A program made the translations under genes and the position numbers. This document shows positions 1 to 8,293 of a stretch of 64,000 nt of DNA, one piece after another. Each line of letters begins with the position of its first letter. The first letter of the stretch is position 1. The notes under the pieces were generated by a model. That model did not search any database. It was not told the origin of the DNA and saw only the letters and a list, made by a program, of their open reading frames with translations. The stretch is from Streptomyces sp. LBL (lineage in GTDB: Bacteria > Actinomycetota > Actinomycetes > Streptomycetales > Streptomycetaceae): positions 276,734 to 340,733 of the forward strand of contig NZ_JARXYX010000005.1 of the NCBI RefSeq assembly GCF_029893585.1, written 5' to 3'.

Positions 1-749
1 TCGGCTGCGGTGCGGAAGGCGTCCTGGATGGTGCGGATGGGGTCGCCGGGCCGGTTGTTGCCGTTGAGCGCGAGCAGTGCCAGGACATCGCCGGGGAAGG
101 CCGCCCGCATCACGCTTGCCCCGCCGGCCCCGCCGAGCAGCCGTACCGCCCGGTCGACCGTGCTCACGTCCCGTGTGCCGTGCAGGGACACCCCGACCAC
201 CCGGGCTCCGGGGCCGGGGTGGAACCCGGCCAGCGCGGACCTCGCCTCCGCCTCCGGCTGGCTGAGCGCGGCCCGGTCCGCCAGGTCCGCCAGCAGGGCC
301 GCCGTATGATCGTCGCCCCACGGACGGACCACGGAGCGGCCCGACAGGCCCCGCGCCACGATCGCCCGGTTCGCGGCCTCGGTGATGCGCACGAAGGGCA
401 CGACCCGGTGCAGGGCGAGCAGCGGCAGGCCGAGCCGACGGGCCTCGTCGGTCACCTCCGCCGGCATGCTGGGCAGGGAGCGGCCCACCTCCACCGCGAG
501 TCCGGTCGCGCCCCGGGCCGCCAGCTCACGCACATAGCGGCGGCGGACCTCGTCGTCGGCGTCCGTCAGCCCGAAGCCGTTGGTGAGGAGCAGTTCGCCG
601 CCGTCCAGGAAGTTGGCGCCCTCGTAGACCTCACTGGAGTGGACCCAGCGCACGGGGCGGTCCAGGGCACTCTCCCCGGCCAGCAGTTCGGGCTCGGCGG
701 CCCGTACCAGGTCGAGGGCCAGGACATCACGGAGGGTGAGTGCGGGCAC
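1..749 (-). CDS. PucR-family transcriptional regulator, N-terminal part (truncated by window edge)
   Basis: The translated N-terminus reads like a PucR domain: VPALTLRDVLALDLVRAAEP, then WVHSSEVYEGANFLDGGELLLTNG. PucR proteins sense purine or other metabolites and bind DNA through a C-terminal helix-turn-helix, which lies beyond base 1 here. I place the start at GTG 749 because GGAGG precedes it by about five bases; an in-frame GTG at 755 overlaps that ribosome site. The gene is divergent from the cytosine deaminase at 849 with about 100 bases between them, the usual arrangement for a regulator and its target. Regulation of the deaminase/oxygenase pair is inference. Family is fairly sure; ligand unknown. 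Confidence 0.85.
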   Translation of the reverse strand, partial: MPALTLRDVLALDLVRAAEPELLAGESALDRPVRWVHSSEVYEGANFLDGGELLLTNGFGLTDADDEVRRRYVRELAARGATGLAVEVGRSLPSMPAEVTDEARRLGLPLLALHRVVPFVRITEAANRAIVARGLSGRSVVRPWGDDHTAALLADLADRAALSQPEAEARSALAGFHPGPGARVVGVSLHGTRDVSTVDRAVRLLGGAGGASVMRAAFPGDVLALLALNGNNRPGDPIRTIQDAFRTAA

Positions 750-848
750 GGGCACCTCCAGGGCGCTGACAGTTCGTCCGGCTGCGGGATGCCGGGAGAG
801 TACTTTCCGCACGTTGCCCTCGTGTTTCGGCCGCAGGAGATTGAAGGC

Positions 849-1334
849 ATGGATCTTATGGACCCCAGGGACCCCATGAACCCTCTGGATCAGGTGACGG
901 CACGCACCTGGCTCGCCGGCGCCGTCGAGGAGGCCCGCGCCGGCCTCGCCGAGGGCGGCATCCCCATCGGCGCCGCCCTCCACGGCCCCGACGGCACCCT
1001 CCTCGGCCGCGGCCACAACCGCCGCGTCCAGGACGACGACCCCTCCATGCACGCGGAGACGTCCGCCTTCCGGGCGGCGGGACGGCAGCGGTCGTATCGC
1101 GGTACGACGATGGTGACGACCCTTTCGCCGTGCTGGTACTGCTCGGGCCTGGTCCGCCAGTTCGGGATCTCCCGGGTGGTGATCGGCGAGGCGGTCACCT
1201 TCCACGGCGGCCACGACTGGCTGGCGGAGGCCGGCGTGGAGATCGTGCTGCTCGACGATCCCGAGTGCGTCGCGATGATGCGCGACTTCATCAAGAACCA
1301 TCCGGCACTGTGGAACGAGGACATCGGTGAGTAA
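849..1334 (+). CDS. yeast-type cytosine deaminase (Fcy1-like nucleoside deaminase)
   Basis: A 161-residue zinc deaminase of the cytidine-deaminase fold. Seen directly: H68-A-E70 (zinc ligand and proton shuttle) and P94-C95-x-x-C98 (the two zinc cysteines). The C-terminus ends LWNEDIGE, very like the WFEDIGE end of fungal Fcy1 cytosine deaminase, and the length matches Fcy1 (158 aa) rather than the much larger bacterial CodA. Expected reaction: cytosine to uracil plus ammonia in the cytosol. The ATG at 849 has AGGAGA eight bases upstream; ATG 876 is a poorer alternative. The gene overlaps the next oxygenase gene by 8 bp, so they are co-translated. Substrate by homology only. Confidence 0.85.
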   Translation: MDLMDPRDPMNPLDQVTARTWLAGAVEEARAGLAEGGIPIGAALHGPDGTLLGRGHNRRVQDDDPSMHAETSAFRAAGRQRSYRGTTMVTTLSPCWYCSGLVRQFGISRVVIGEAVTFHGGHDWLAEAGVEIVLLDDPECVAMMRDFIKNHPALWNEDIGE

Positions 1335-2292
1335 GCCCCGCATCCCCACGATCGACCTGAAGCCCTGGCTGAGCGGTGGCCCGGACGCCCGTGCCGAGAT
1401 CGCCCGGACCGTCGACGAGGCCCTGCAGACCGCCGGGTTCCTGCTGGTCACCGGGCACAGGGTGGACCCGGCCCTGCGCTCCGGGATCCGGGAGGCCGCG
1501 CGGGCGTTCTTCCGGATGCCCGTCGAGGTGAAGCAGCCGTACACCGCGCAGGTCGGCGGGCGCGGCTGGCTCGGGCCGGGGGCGGAGGCGAACGGGTACG
1601 CGGAGGGGACGCCGACGCCGCCCGACCTGAAGGAGTCGCTGACCTTCGCGACACACGAGGCGTTCGACGACCCGGTCGTCAACGCGGAGTGGTACGCGCC
1701 GAACGTGTGGCCCGCCCAGGTGCCGGAGCTCCAGGTGCTGTGCGAGGAGTACCTGGCCCGGATGGCGGACCTGGAGAAGGAGCTGCTGTCGCTGCTGGGC
1801 GAGGCGCTCGGACTCGGACCCGGCTTCTTCTCCCGGCACATGGACCATCCGACGTACGGCTTCAACATCAACTGGTATCCGGGGACCGACGTCGTCGGCG
1901 AGCCGGAGCCCGGTCAGTTCCGCATCGGCCCGCACACCGACTTCGGGACGGTGACGATCCTCGACCGGCAGGCCGGAAAGGGCGGCCTGCAGGTGTACAC
2001 GGACGAGGGCGGCTGGGAGGACGCGCCCCACGATCCGGACGCGTTCACCATCAACATCGGTGACCTGATGGCCCGGTGGACCGGTGACCGGTGGCGGTCC
2101 GGCCGGCACCGGGTGCTGCCGCCGCCGGCCGACGCGCCCGCCGAGGAGCTGATGTCCCTCGTCTACTTCGGCGAGTGCACCCCGGGAACCCGCGTGGAGT
2201 CCGTCCCGGCGCCGGTGGGGCGGGTGGCGTACGAACCCGTCGACTCGCACGCCTATCTGCGGGCGAAGCTGGACTCCATCACGGTGGGCTGA
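1327..2292 (+). CDS. isopenicillin N synthase-family 2-oxoglutarate/Fe(II) oxygenase
   Basis: A 321-residue double-stranded beta-helix oxygenase. The N-terminal segment IPTIDLKPWL is typical of the family, and the iron ligands appear as H203-T-D205 (HTDFGTVTIL) and H261 (SGRHRVLPPP). The usual RxS motif that binds the 2-oxoglutarate carboxylate is not clear: the stretch after H261 reads AEELMSLVYF, so the co-substrate may differ from the textbook case. GTG 1327 has GAGG seven bases upstream and overlaps the deaminase stop by 8 bp. The neighbours suggest nucleobase or related small-molecule metabolism, but substrate cannot be told from sequence. Confidence 0.85.
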   Translation: MSKPRIPTIDLKPWLSGGPDARAEIARTVDEALQTAGFLLVTGHRVDPALRSGIREAARAFFRMPVEVKQPYTAQVGGRGWLGPGAEANGYAEGTPTPPDLKESLTFATHEAFDDPVVNAEWYAPNVWPAQVPELQVLCEEYLARMADLEKELLSLLGEALGLGPGFFSRHMDHPTYGFNINWYPGTDVVGEPEPGQFRIGPHTDFGTVTILDRQAGKGGLQVYTDEGGWEDAPHDPDAFTINIGDLMARWTGDRWRSGRHRVLPPPADAPAEELMSLVYFGECTPGTRVESVPAPVGRVAYEPVDSHAYLRAKLDSITVG

Positions 2293-2312
2293 CGGGGCGG
2301 TACGTCTCACCT

Positions 2313-2364
2313 GGCGAAGGCCGGTTCCCGTGACCCAGGTGGGTCACGGGAACCGGCCTTCGCC
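2313..2364. terminator. long perfect hairpin, bidirectional terminator
   Basis: A 24-bp perfect inverted repeat (2313-2336 with 2341-2364) and a 4-base loop AGGT. It sits between the convergent oxygenase (ends 2292) and ccsB (ends 2382), so it can stop transcription from both sides. There is no clear U-tract, which is common in Streptomyces. Confidence 0.85.
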
Positions 2365-2381
2365 GCGAGGGTGCCCGGGTG

Positions 2382-3464
2382 TCAGACCCCGGCGTAGGAG
2401 TGCATGCCGCCGACGAAGATGTTGACGCCGTAGTAGTTGAACAGCCAGCAGGCGAACGCGATCAGGGCCAGGTAGGCGGCCTTGCGGCCCTTCCAGCCGG
2501 CCGTGGCGCGGGCGTGCAGGTAGCAGGCGTAGGCGACCCAGGTGATGAACGCCCAGGTCTCCTTGGGGTCCCAGCCCCAGTAACGGCCCCAGGCGTCGCC
2601 CGCCCAGATCGCGCCCGCGATGATCGTGAACGTCCACAGCGGGAAGACGGCCGCGTTGACGCGGTAGGAGAACTTGTCCAGGGACGCCGAGGACGGCAGC
2701 CGCTCCAGGAACGACGTGGCGAAGGTGCCGGGGGTGCCGCCGTTCGCGAGCTTGTTCTCGTACGAGTCCTTGAACAGGTACAGGATCGTGGTGACGGCGC
2801 CCACGTAGAAGACCGCGCCGCACAGGATCGCGGTCGAGACGTGGATGTACAGCCAGTACGAGTGGAGGGCGGGAACCAACTGGTCGCTGGCGGTGTACAA
2901 GACAGTGACGGCGATGCCGAGATCGAGGAGGACCGTCGTGATCAGGAACAGCCCGAGCCAGCGCACGTTCTTCCGCAGCGCGAGCAGCGTCAGGTACACG
3001 CCCACGGCCACGGTGGAGAAGGTGATGTTGAACTCGTACATGTTGCCCCACGGCGCCCGCTGCACCGAGAGAGCCCGGGCGAACACCCCGCCGAACTCGA
3101 TGAGGAACGCGAGCACGGTGAGCGAGATGGCGATACGCCCGTAGAGGTCGCCCTGCTCGTCCCCGCCGTGCGCCCCTGGCCCGTCCGGCACGTCCCGCGC
3201 CCCGGCCGCGGCCCGTACGACGACCTTGGGCCGTTCCAGTACGGCGGTGGTGCCGGCCTTCTTCACCGTCACGGCCGGCGCCTGCGCCTTCGAGGCCGTA
3301 TCGCCGGTGAGCGCGGCCGCGGTGCGGCCGATCTTGCTGCGGCTGCCGAAGATCCATTCGGTGATGTAGGCGAAGAAGGCGAGCGTGTAGACGGCCATCG
3401 CGGAGTAGATCAGCGTGTTGCTGAGGTGCGCGAGGTTTTCGTTCGTTGCGGCGGCGAGAGTCAT
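2382..3464 (-). CDS. ccsB: cytochrome c biogenesis protein CcsB/ResC
   Basis: A 360-residue multi-pass membrane protein that, with ResB, exports heme and ligates it to apocytochrome c (system II). The tryptophan-rich WWD signature that binds heme is visible as WAGDAWGRYWGWDPKETWAF near residues 290-310, followed by a membrane helix with the conserved histidine context CYLHARAT. The N-terminal helix is NTLIYSAMAVYTLAFFAY. The ATG overlaps the resB stop by 4 bp (ATGA, 3461-3464). It is the last gene of a resA-ccdA-resB-ccsB operon. Confidence 0.95.
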   Translation of the reverse strand: MTLAAATNENLAHLSNTLIYSAMAVYTLAFFAYITEWIFGSRSKIGRTAAALTGDTASKAQAPAVTVKKAGTTAVLERPKVVVRAAAGARDVPDGPGAHGGDEQGDLYGRIAISLTVLAFLIEFGGVFARALSVQRAPWGNMYEFNITFSTVAVGVYLTLLALRKNVRWLGLFLITTVLLDLGIAVTVLYTASDQLVPALHSYWLYIHVSTAILCGAVFYVGAVTTILYLFKDSYENKLANGGTPGTFATSFLERLPSSASLDKFSYRVNAAVFPLWTFTIIAGAIWAGDAWGRYWGWDPKETWAFITWVAYACYLHARATAGWKGRKAAYLALIAFACWLFNYYGVNIFVGGMHSYAGV

Positions 3465-5245
3465 TTCGTCTCAGCCCCTTCAGCAGGTACGACGTCGGAG
3501 TCGGAGGTGGAGTCGGGGGTGGAGGGCTCTTCGGAGGGGCCTTCGGAGGGGCCTTCGGAGGGGCCTTCGGGGGCGTCTTCGGAGGGGTCTTCTGGCTCGG
3601 GGGCGCCCGGTGCCTGGTCGTACAGGATCCCGGCGAGGTCGCCGAGTTCCTCGGGCACCTTGGCGGACTCGCTGCGGCCGAGGCCGGCCATTTCAATGAC
3701 CGTCACCCCGTCAGCGGTGCGCGCAGCGCGCACCCACACGCGGCGGCGCTGGATGAACAGGGAGCCGGCGAGGCCGAAGATGGCGACGAAGGCGCCGCCG
3801 AGCGCCCAGCCGCTGCCGGGCTGGCGGGTGACCTGGAAGTTCGCCCACTCCTTGATCCCCTTTTCGAAGGTGACCGAGCCGGCGCCGTTCGGGAGCTGCA
3901 TGGTCTGCCCGGGCCGCAGGTTCTTCCGCAGCTGCTTGCCCTTGGAGTCCTTGAACCCCTTCAGATTGGTCTTGTCGAGCTGGTACACGCTCTGCGGGAT
4001 GCCCGCGTCGACCCCGAGGTCGCCGTGGTAGGCCTCCAGGTTGAGTACCGGGTTCGTCAGTGCCGGGAACTGCGAGACCACCGAGGTGCCGCCGCCGTAG
4101 GTCGGCAGGAACGCGGCCTGGAAGCCGAGCTGTTCCTTCTGTCCCTTGGCGTTGCGGTAGCCGTCCATGACCTTGATCGCACCGGTGGAGGTGACATTGG
4201 AGTCGAGCGGCAGCAGCGCTACGGCGTCCTGGAAGACGACCTCGCCCTTGCCGTCGCGCACGGTGATGACCGGCGCGTAGCCGTGGGCGGTGAGGTAGAC
4301 CTTCGAGTCGCCGACCTGGAGCGGCTCGTTGACCTTGATGGTGGTCTTCTTGTCCTTGCCGTAGGCGCCGATGCTGTAGTCGACGGCGGCCTGGAAGGTG
4401 CGCGGGGTGCCCCGGTTCGGGCCGGACGGCTCGTAGGTGCCGGTGAACTTGTCCAGGTTGAAGCTGAACGGGTCCAGGTCGTCCTGGGTGAAGAGGTTCC
4501 CGGACTTGAAGTCGTCGTACTGCGTGAGGGTGTTGGAGAAGCCGTCGCCCTCGACGACCAGCTTGTTGCCCTCGGACTTGAACAGCTGGCCCCAGGCGAA
4601 GGCGACCAGCATCACGACCAGCGCGATGTGGAAGGCGAGGTTGCCGGTCTCCCGCAGGTAGCCCTTCTCGGCGGCGACGGCGTCACCGGCGAGGTGGGCG
4701 CGGAAGCGGCGCTTCTTCAGCAGGGTGAGCGCGGCCTCGCGGACCTGCTCCGGCTCGGCCTCGGTGCGCCAGGTGGTGTAGGCGGGCAACCGGGTCAGGC
4801 GCCGGGGAGCGCCCGGCGGGCGGCCGCGCAGCTGGCCCACGAACTGCCAGCTGCGGGGCACGATGCAGCCGATGAGGGAGATGAACAGCAGGATGTAGAT
4901 CGCCGAGAACCACACCGAGCTGTAGACGTGGAAGAGACCGAGCTTGTCGTAGACCGGCCCGAGGAACGTGTGGTTCTTCTGGAAGTCGGCGACCTTCGTC
5001 GCGTCGGTCCCGGACTGCGGGATCAGCGAGCCGGGGATCGCGCCGAGCGACAGCAGCAGGAGCAGCAGCAGCGCGACCCGCATCGAGGTGAGCTGACGCC
5101 AGAACCAGCGGGCCCAGCCGATGACGCCCAGGGTGGGCAGACCGGGAGCGTCCTCCTGGGGGGCGGTGGAGAGCTGGGAGCGGGCCGCGCCGACGTCCTG
5201 GTCCTCGGCCCGCTCGGCGGCGGCGGGCGGTGTGGTCTTGCTCAT
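3461..5245 (-). CDS. resB: cytochrome c biogenesis protein ResB
   Basis: A 594-residue ResB protein, partner of CcsB in heme ligation on the outer face of the membrane. It has membrane helices near residues 55-75 (MRVALLLLLLLSLGAIPGSL), about 115-135 and about 205-220, a large exported domain, and a last helix ALGGAFVAIFGLAGSLFI around residue 485. The C-terminal tail is low complexity, with PSEG repeats encoded by a 12-bp tandem repeat. ATG 5245 is three bases after the ccdA stop, and the 3' end overlaps ccsB. Core function is sure; the repetitive tail is probably dispensable. Confidence 0.95.
   Translation of the reverse strand: MSKTTPPAAAERAEDQDVGAARSQLSTAPQEDAPGLPTLGVIGWARWFWRQLTSMRVALLLLLLLSLGAIPGSLIPQSGTDATKVADFQKNHTFLGPVYDKLGLFHVYSSVWFSAIYILLFISLIGCIVPRSWQFVGQLRGRPPGAPRRLTRLPAYTTWRTEAEPEQVREAALTLLKKRRFRAHLAGDAVAAEKGYLRETGNLAFHIALVVMLVAFAWGQLFKSEGNKLVVEGDGFSNTLTQYDDFKSGNLFTQDDLDPFSFNLDKFTGTYEPSGPNRGTPRTFQAAVDYSIGAYGKDKKTTIKVNEPLQVGDSKVYLTAHGYAPVITVRDGKGEVVFQDAVALLPLDSNVTSTGAIKVMDGYRNAKGQKEQLGFQAAFLPTYGGGTSVVSQFPALTNPVLNLEAYHGDLGVDAGIPQSVYQLDKTNLKGFKDSKGKQLRKNLRPGQTMQLPNGAGSVTFEKGIKEWANFQVTRQPGSGWALGGAFVAIFGLAGSLFIQRRRVWVRAARTADGVTVIEMAGLGRSESAKVPEELGDLAGILYDQAPGAPEPEDPSEDAPEGPSEGPSEGPSEEPSTPDSTSDSDVVPAEGAETK
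3527..3594 (-). repeat. 12-bp tandem repeat inside resB
   Basis: About four to five copies of a 12-base unit (CCTTCGGAGGGG on the plus strand) encode the EGPS repeats in the ResB C-terminal tail. The period is a multiple of three, so copy-number change keeps the reading frame. Confidence 0.85.
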
Positions 5246-5248
5246 CGA

Positions 5249-6019
5249 TCAGATCCCCACAGTGAAGCCGTTGGACCAGGTCTGCATCTCCTGCACGATG
5301 CTGTCCCACGCCCCGGTCAGCAGCAGCAGGCCGGTCGCGATCATCATGGCGCCGCCGATCCGCATGACCCAGGCGTAGTGGCGCTTGATCCAGCCGAAGG
5401 CCCCGAGGGCCTTGCGGAAGGCGACCGCGGCCAGTACGAACGGTATGCCCAGACCGAGGCAGTACGCGACGGTCAGTATGGCCCCACGGCCCGCGCTCCC
5501 CTGCTGGGAGGACAAGGTCAGCACGGAGGCGAGCGTGGGACCGATGCACGGGGTCCAGCCGATGCCGAACATCGCGCCGAGGAACGGGGCACCGATCAGC
5601 CCGGTCGCGGGCCGCTTGTGCAGCCGGAACTCCCGCTGGGTCATCCAGGGCATCAGCCCCATGAAGAAGACACCCATGAGGATCATGAGCACGCCCAGCA
5701 CCTTGGACGTGACGCTTCTCTGGTCCTGGAGTGTCTCGCCGAAGTACCCGAACAGGGCCCCGCTGGAGACGAACACGGCGGTGAAGCCGAGCACGAAGAG
5801 CGAGGCGCCGGCGACCATCCGCCCGCGCCGGGCCTCCGCCAGGTCGGTGCCGGCGACGCCGGTGACGTAGGAGAGATAGCCGGGGACGAGCGGCAGGACG
5901 CACGGGGAGAAGAAGGAGACGAGACCGCCCAGCAGCGCGATGGGCAGGGCCACCAGCAGGGCGCCGTTGAGCACCGTGCCGTTGAGGCCCCCCGCGGCGA
6001 GTGTGGACACCGCGGTCAC
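5249..6019 (-). CDS. ccdA: thiol-disulfide transport protein CcdA
   Basis: A 256-residue membrane protein with about six hydrophobic helices. It moves reducing power from cytosolic thioredoxin to the outside, keeping ResA and apocytochrome c reduced. The conserved segments FFSPCVLPLVPGYLSY (first cysteine, helix 1) and GIGWTPCIGPTLASVL (second cysteine, helix 4) are both present, so the redox pair is intact. It starts at GTG 6019, one base after the resA stop, so the two are translationally coupled. Confidence 0.95.
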   Translation of the reverse strand: MTAVSTLAAGGLNGTVLNGALLVALPIALLGGLVSFFSPCVLPLVPGYLSYVTGVAGTDLAEARRGRMVAGASLFVLGFTAVFVSSGALFGYFGETLQDQRSVTSKVLGVLMILMGVFFMGLMPWMTQREFRLHKRPATGLIGAPFLGAMFGIGWTPCIGPTLASVLTLSSQQGSAGRGAILTVAYCLGLGIPFVLAAVAFRKALGAFGWIKRHYAWVMRIGGAMMIATGLLLLTGAWDSIVQEMQTWSNGFTVGI

Positions 6020-6020
6020 G

Positions 6021-6629
6021 TCACTTCTCCGCGAGGACCGGCTTGAGCATGGCCCGCAGCTTCTCCTCGCTGAGTGCCTGCAACGTGCGCGCGGCGACCT
6101 TGCCGTCCCGGTCGATGATCAGCGTCGACGGGATGGCCTGCGGGTTGAGCGTGCCCTTCTTGAAGCGGAGCATCAGCTTGCCGGTCGGGTCGTAGAGACT
6201 CGGGTAGCTGACGCCGAACTCCTTCTCGAAGGACCTGGCCAGACTGACCCTGGCGTCGCGGGTGTTGATGCCGACGAACTGGACGCCCTGGTCCTTCACG
6301 TCCTGGTAGACCGTCTCGAAGTTCTTCGCCTCGGCACGGCAGGGTGGGCACCAGGAGCCCCACACGTTGAGAACGACGACCTTGCCCTTGTAGTCGGCGA
6401 CGTCCGCCTGACCGCCGTCGACGGTCTTGCCGGACAGCTCGGGGACGTCGGCCCGCTCGCCCTTGTCGACGGTGGCGATGCCGTTGGCCCCGGTGATGAA
6501 GTTGGTGTTGCCGCCACCGCCCGAGGTGCCGCCGGAACTGCACGAGGACAGGGTCAGTGCGACGGCGGCCACGGCACCGGCGGTGAGCAGGGTGAAGCGG
6601 ACACGGGTGCGACTACGGGCGGCACTCAT
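6021..6629 (-). CDS. resA: TlpA/ResA-like thioredoxin lipoprotein
   Basis: A 202-residue exported thiol reductase. It has an n-region with arginines, a hydrophobic stretch and the lipobox LTLSSC, so it should be anchored as a lipoprotein. The thioredoxin fold follows, with the active site WCPPC in NVWGSWCPPCRAEAKNF. Its expected role is to reduce apocytochrome c cysteines before heme attachment, fed by CcdA. First gene of the resA-ccdA-resB-ccsB operon. Confidence 0.93.
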   Translation of the reverse strand: MSAARSRTRVRFTLLTAGAVAAVALTLSSCSSGGTSGGGGNTNFITGANGIATVDKGERADVPELSGKTVDGGQADVADYKGKVVVLNVWGSWCPPCRAEAKNFETVYQDVKDQGVQFVGINTRDARVSLARSFEKEFGVSYPSLYDPTGKLMLRFKKGTLNPQAIPSTLIIDRDGKVAARTLQALSEEKLRAMLKPVLAEK

Positions 6630-6704
6630 GTGAAAAGTTTCGCATGTCCGTTCCGGGGATCTTGCGCACCCCCCTTGCCGGTGGAAACCCGCATATCAGG
6701 CGGG

Positions 6705-6794
6705 CTACCGGGAGGCGAGCTGCCCGGAGGCGGCCAAGCCGGAGGCGGGCTACCCGGAGGTGGCCTGCCCTGAGGCGGGCTGCCCGGAGGCGGT
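6705..6794 (-). repeat. 15-bp tandem repeat spanning a stop codon
   Basis: Six 15-base units (minus strand, consensus CCCGCCTCCGGGCAG), the first three coding TASGQ-PASGQ-ATSG at the end of the deacetylase-like lipoprotein. In the third unit the CAG has become TAG, which is the gene's stop codon. Three more units continue in frame beyond it (6705-6749), and the last of these also ends in TAG. Confidence 0.9.
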
Positions 6795-8054
6795 CGAGCC
6801 GCTCGACGGCGTGACCCTCAGGAATTCCTTCCAGCCCCCGGTGGGCTCCTGGCCGACATCGAGCGTGCGGAGCTTGGCGAGCACCTCGGGCTTCTGTACG
6901 TCCATCCAGTCCACGAACTGCCGGAAGGAGACCAGGCGGACGTCCTCGCCCTTCTCCTTCTCCCGCGCGATGTACTTGAAGGCCGCCTCCACGGCGTCCA
7001 TGTAGATGCCGCCGTTCCACTGCTCGAAGTGGTTGCCGACAAAGAAGGGGGCGCGGTTTGTCTCGTATGCCCGCTTGAATCCCTGGATGTACGCCTGCGA
7101 GGCCTGCTTCCGCCAGCCCGGATAGTTGTAGGCGGGCGCCTTGGTGGAGTTGACCGACTGGTTGGCGAGGATGTTGTAGTCCATCGAGAGGACCTCGAAG
7201 CTGTGGCCGGGGAAAGGTATCTGCTGCAACGGCAGGTCCCAGATCCCCTGCTGCTTGTCCGGCCACGTCTGACGGCCGCCCGGCGAGGAGGCGTCGTAGC
7301 GCCAGCCGAGCTCGCGGGCGGTGGGCAGCAGGTTGTTCTGGCCGAGCAGACAGGGCGTGCGGGCGCCGACGAGTTCCTTGTCGTAGTCGAACGGCAGGGC
7401 CAGCAGATCGCTCCAGCCGGTGTTGGTCCGCCACTCCTTGACGAAGCCCTTCGCCTGGTCGATCTCGCTGCGCCACTGCTGGGGCGTCCAGTCGCCGACC
7501 GTGCCGTGGCCGGAGCAGAAGTGCCCGTTGAAGTGGGTGCCTATCTCGTGCCCTTCGAGCCATGCCCGCCGGACGTTGGCCAGGGTGGCTTTGACGTGGT
7601 CGTCGCTGAGATAGCCGATGTCGGAGGCGCCGCGCTGGTTGTTCGGCGGGTCGTAGAGCCGCTTCTTCGACTCCGGCAGCAGATACAGCCCGGAGAGGAA
7701 GAAGGTCATGCTCCCGCCGTGCTCCTTGGCGAGGTCCAGGAAGCGCGGGAAGAGGCCGTTGCCGACCTCGCCGGCACCGTCCCAGGAGAAGACGACGAAC
7801 TGCGGCGGGGTCTGCCCGGGCTCCAACGGCTCCGGCTTCGCCGGCTGGTGGGGCTGCTTGCCGGTGAAGGAGGTGGAGCCGTCACCGAGGGGGCGGGCGG
7901 CGGGCTTGGGACTACTGCTGGGACGGTCGCTCCCGGAATCTCCCGCACGGCCCGGCTTGTCCGACGAGGTGAAGGTTCCGCAGCCGCCGAGTCCTACGGT
8001 GGCCGCGGCGCCCGCGCCGAGCCCGAGCATTCCCCTGCGGGAGAGAGTGCGCAT
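6750..8054 (-). CDS. exported polysaccharide-deacetylase-like lipoprotein
   Basis: A protein of about 434 residues with a Tat-like signal (MRTLSRRGMLGLGAGAAATV) and a lipobox (VGLGGC). A low-complexity Ser/Pro linker follows, then a domain with polysaccharide deacetylase features: FVVFSWDGAGE in place of the usual TFDDG, and HEIGTHFNGH, which keeps an HxxxH metal motif. The loss of the second aspartate of the first motif makes classical deacetylase activity uncertain. The start is uncertain: ATG 8054 begins right at the signal peptide, but in-frame starts at 8072 and 8093 are possible. The C-terminal tail is a 15-bp repeat. It lies between resA and the histidine phosphatase. Confidence 0.8.
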   Translation of the reverse strand: MRTLSRRGMLGLGAGAAATVGLGGCGTFTSSDKPGRAGDSGSDRPSSSPKPAARPLGDGSTSFTGKQPHQPAKPEPLEPGQTPPQFVVFSWDGAGEVGNGLFPRFLDLAKEHGGSMTFFLSGLYLLPESKKRLYDPPNNQRGASDIGYLSDDHVKATLANVRRAWLEGHEIGTHFNGHFCSGHGTVGDWTPQQWRSEIDQAKGFVKEWRTNTGWSDLLALPFDYDKELVGARTPCLLGQNNLLPTARELGWRYDASSPGGRQTWPDKQQGIWDLPLQQIPFPGHSFEVLSMDYNILANQSVNSTKAPAYNYPGWRKQASQAYIQGFKRAYETNRAPFFVGNHFEQWNGGIYMDAVEAAFKYIAREKEKGEDVRLVSFRQFVDWMDVQKPEVLAKLRTLDVGQEPTGGWKEFLRVTPSSGSTASGQPASGQATSG

Positions 8055-8293
8055 CGCATCCCCGTTCGTCATGTCCCTCTGGTGGGTGGTCACCCAATCA
8101 GAGGAGGCGGCGAACGGGGAGGTTCCTGCGAGACTTATGGATTTGGTAACAAGAGGCGTCCGGGGAAGGGGTTACGCCTTGGGGCCTCGCTTCGACGAGA
8201 GACCTCCGCTCGACGAGAGACCTCGCGTCGAGCCCCGAAGGGGGTTTCTCTACGCGCCGAAGAGGGTTTTCCTTCGCCCCGAAGGAGGTCTCC
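8055..8293. other. intergenic, GC-rich imperfect repeats
   Basis: No convincing gene. The stretch 8185-8300 holds imperfect direct repeats (GACGAGAGACCTC twice; CGCCCCGAAGGAGG-like units) that may form stem-loops at the end of the histidine phosphatase gene. It must also contain the promoter or read-through for the lipoprotein gene. Confidence 0.5.

Noticed and set aside
3446..6046. An 866-codon plus-strand open frame opposite resB and ccdA
   Set aside because: It is the antisense shadow of high-GC genes on the minus strand; its composition is Gly/Arg/Val/Glu repeats with no domain, and both sense genes are certain.
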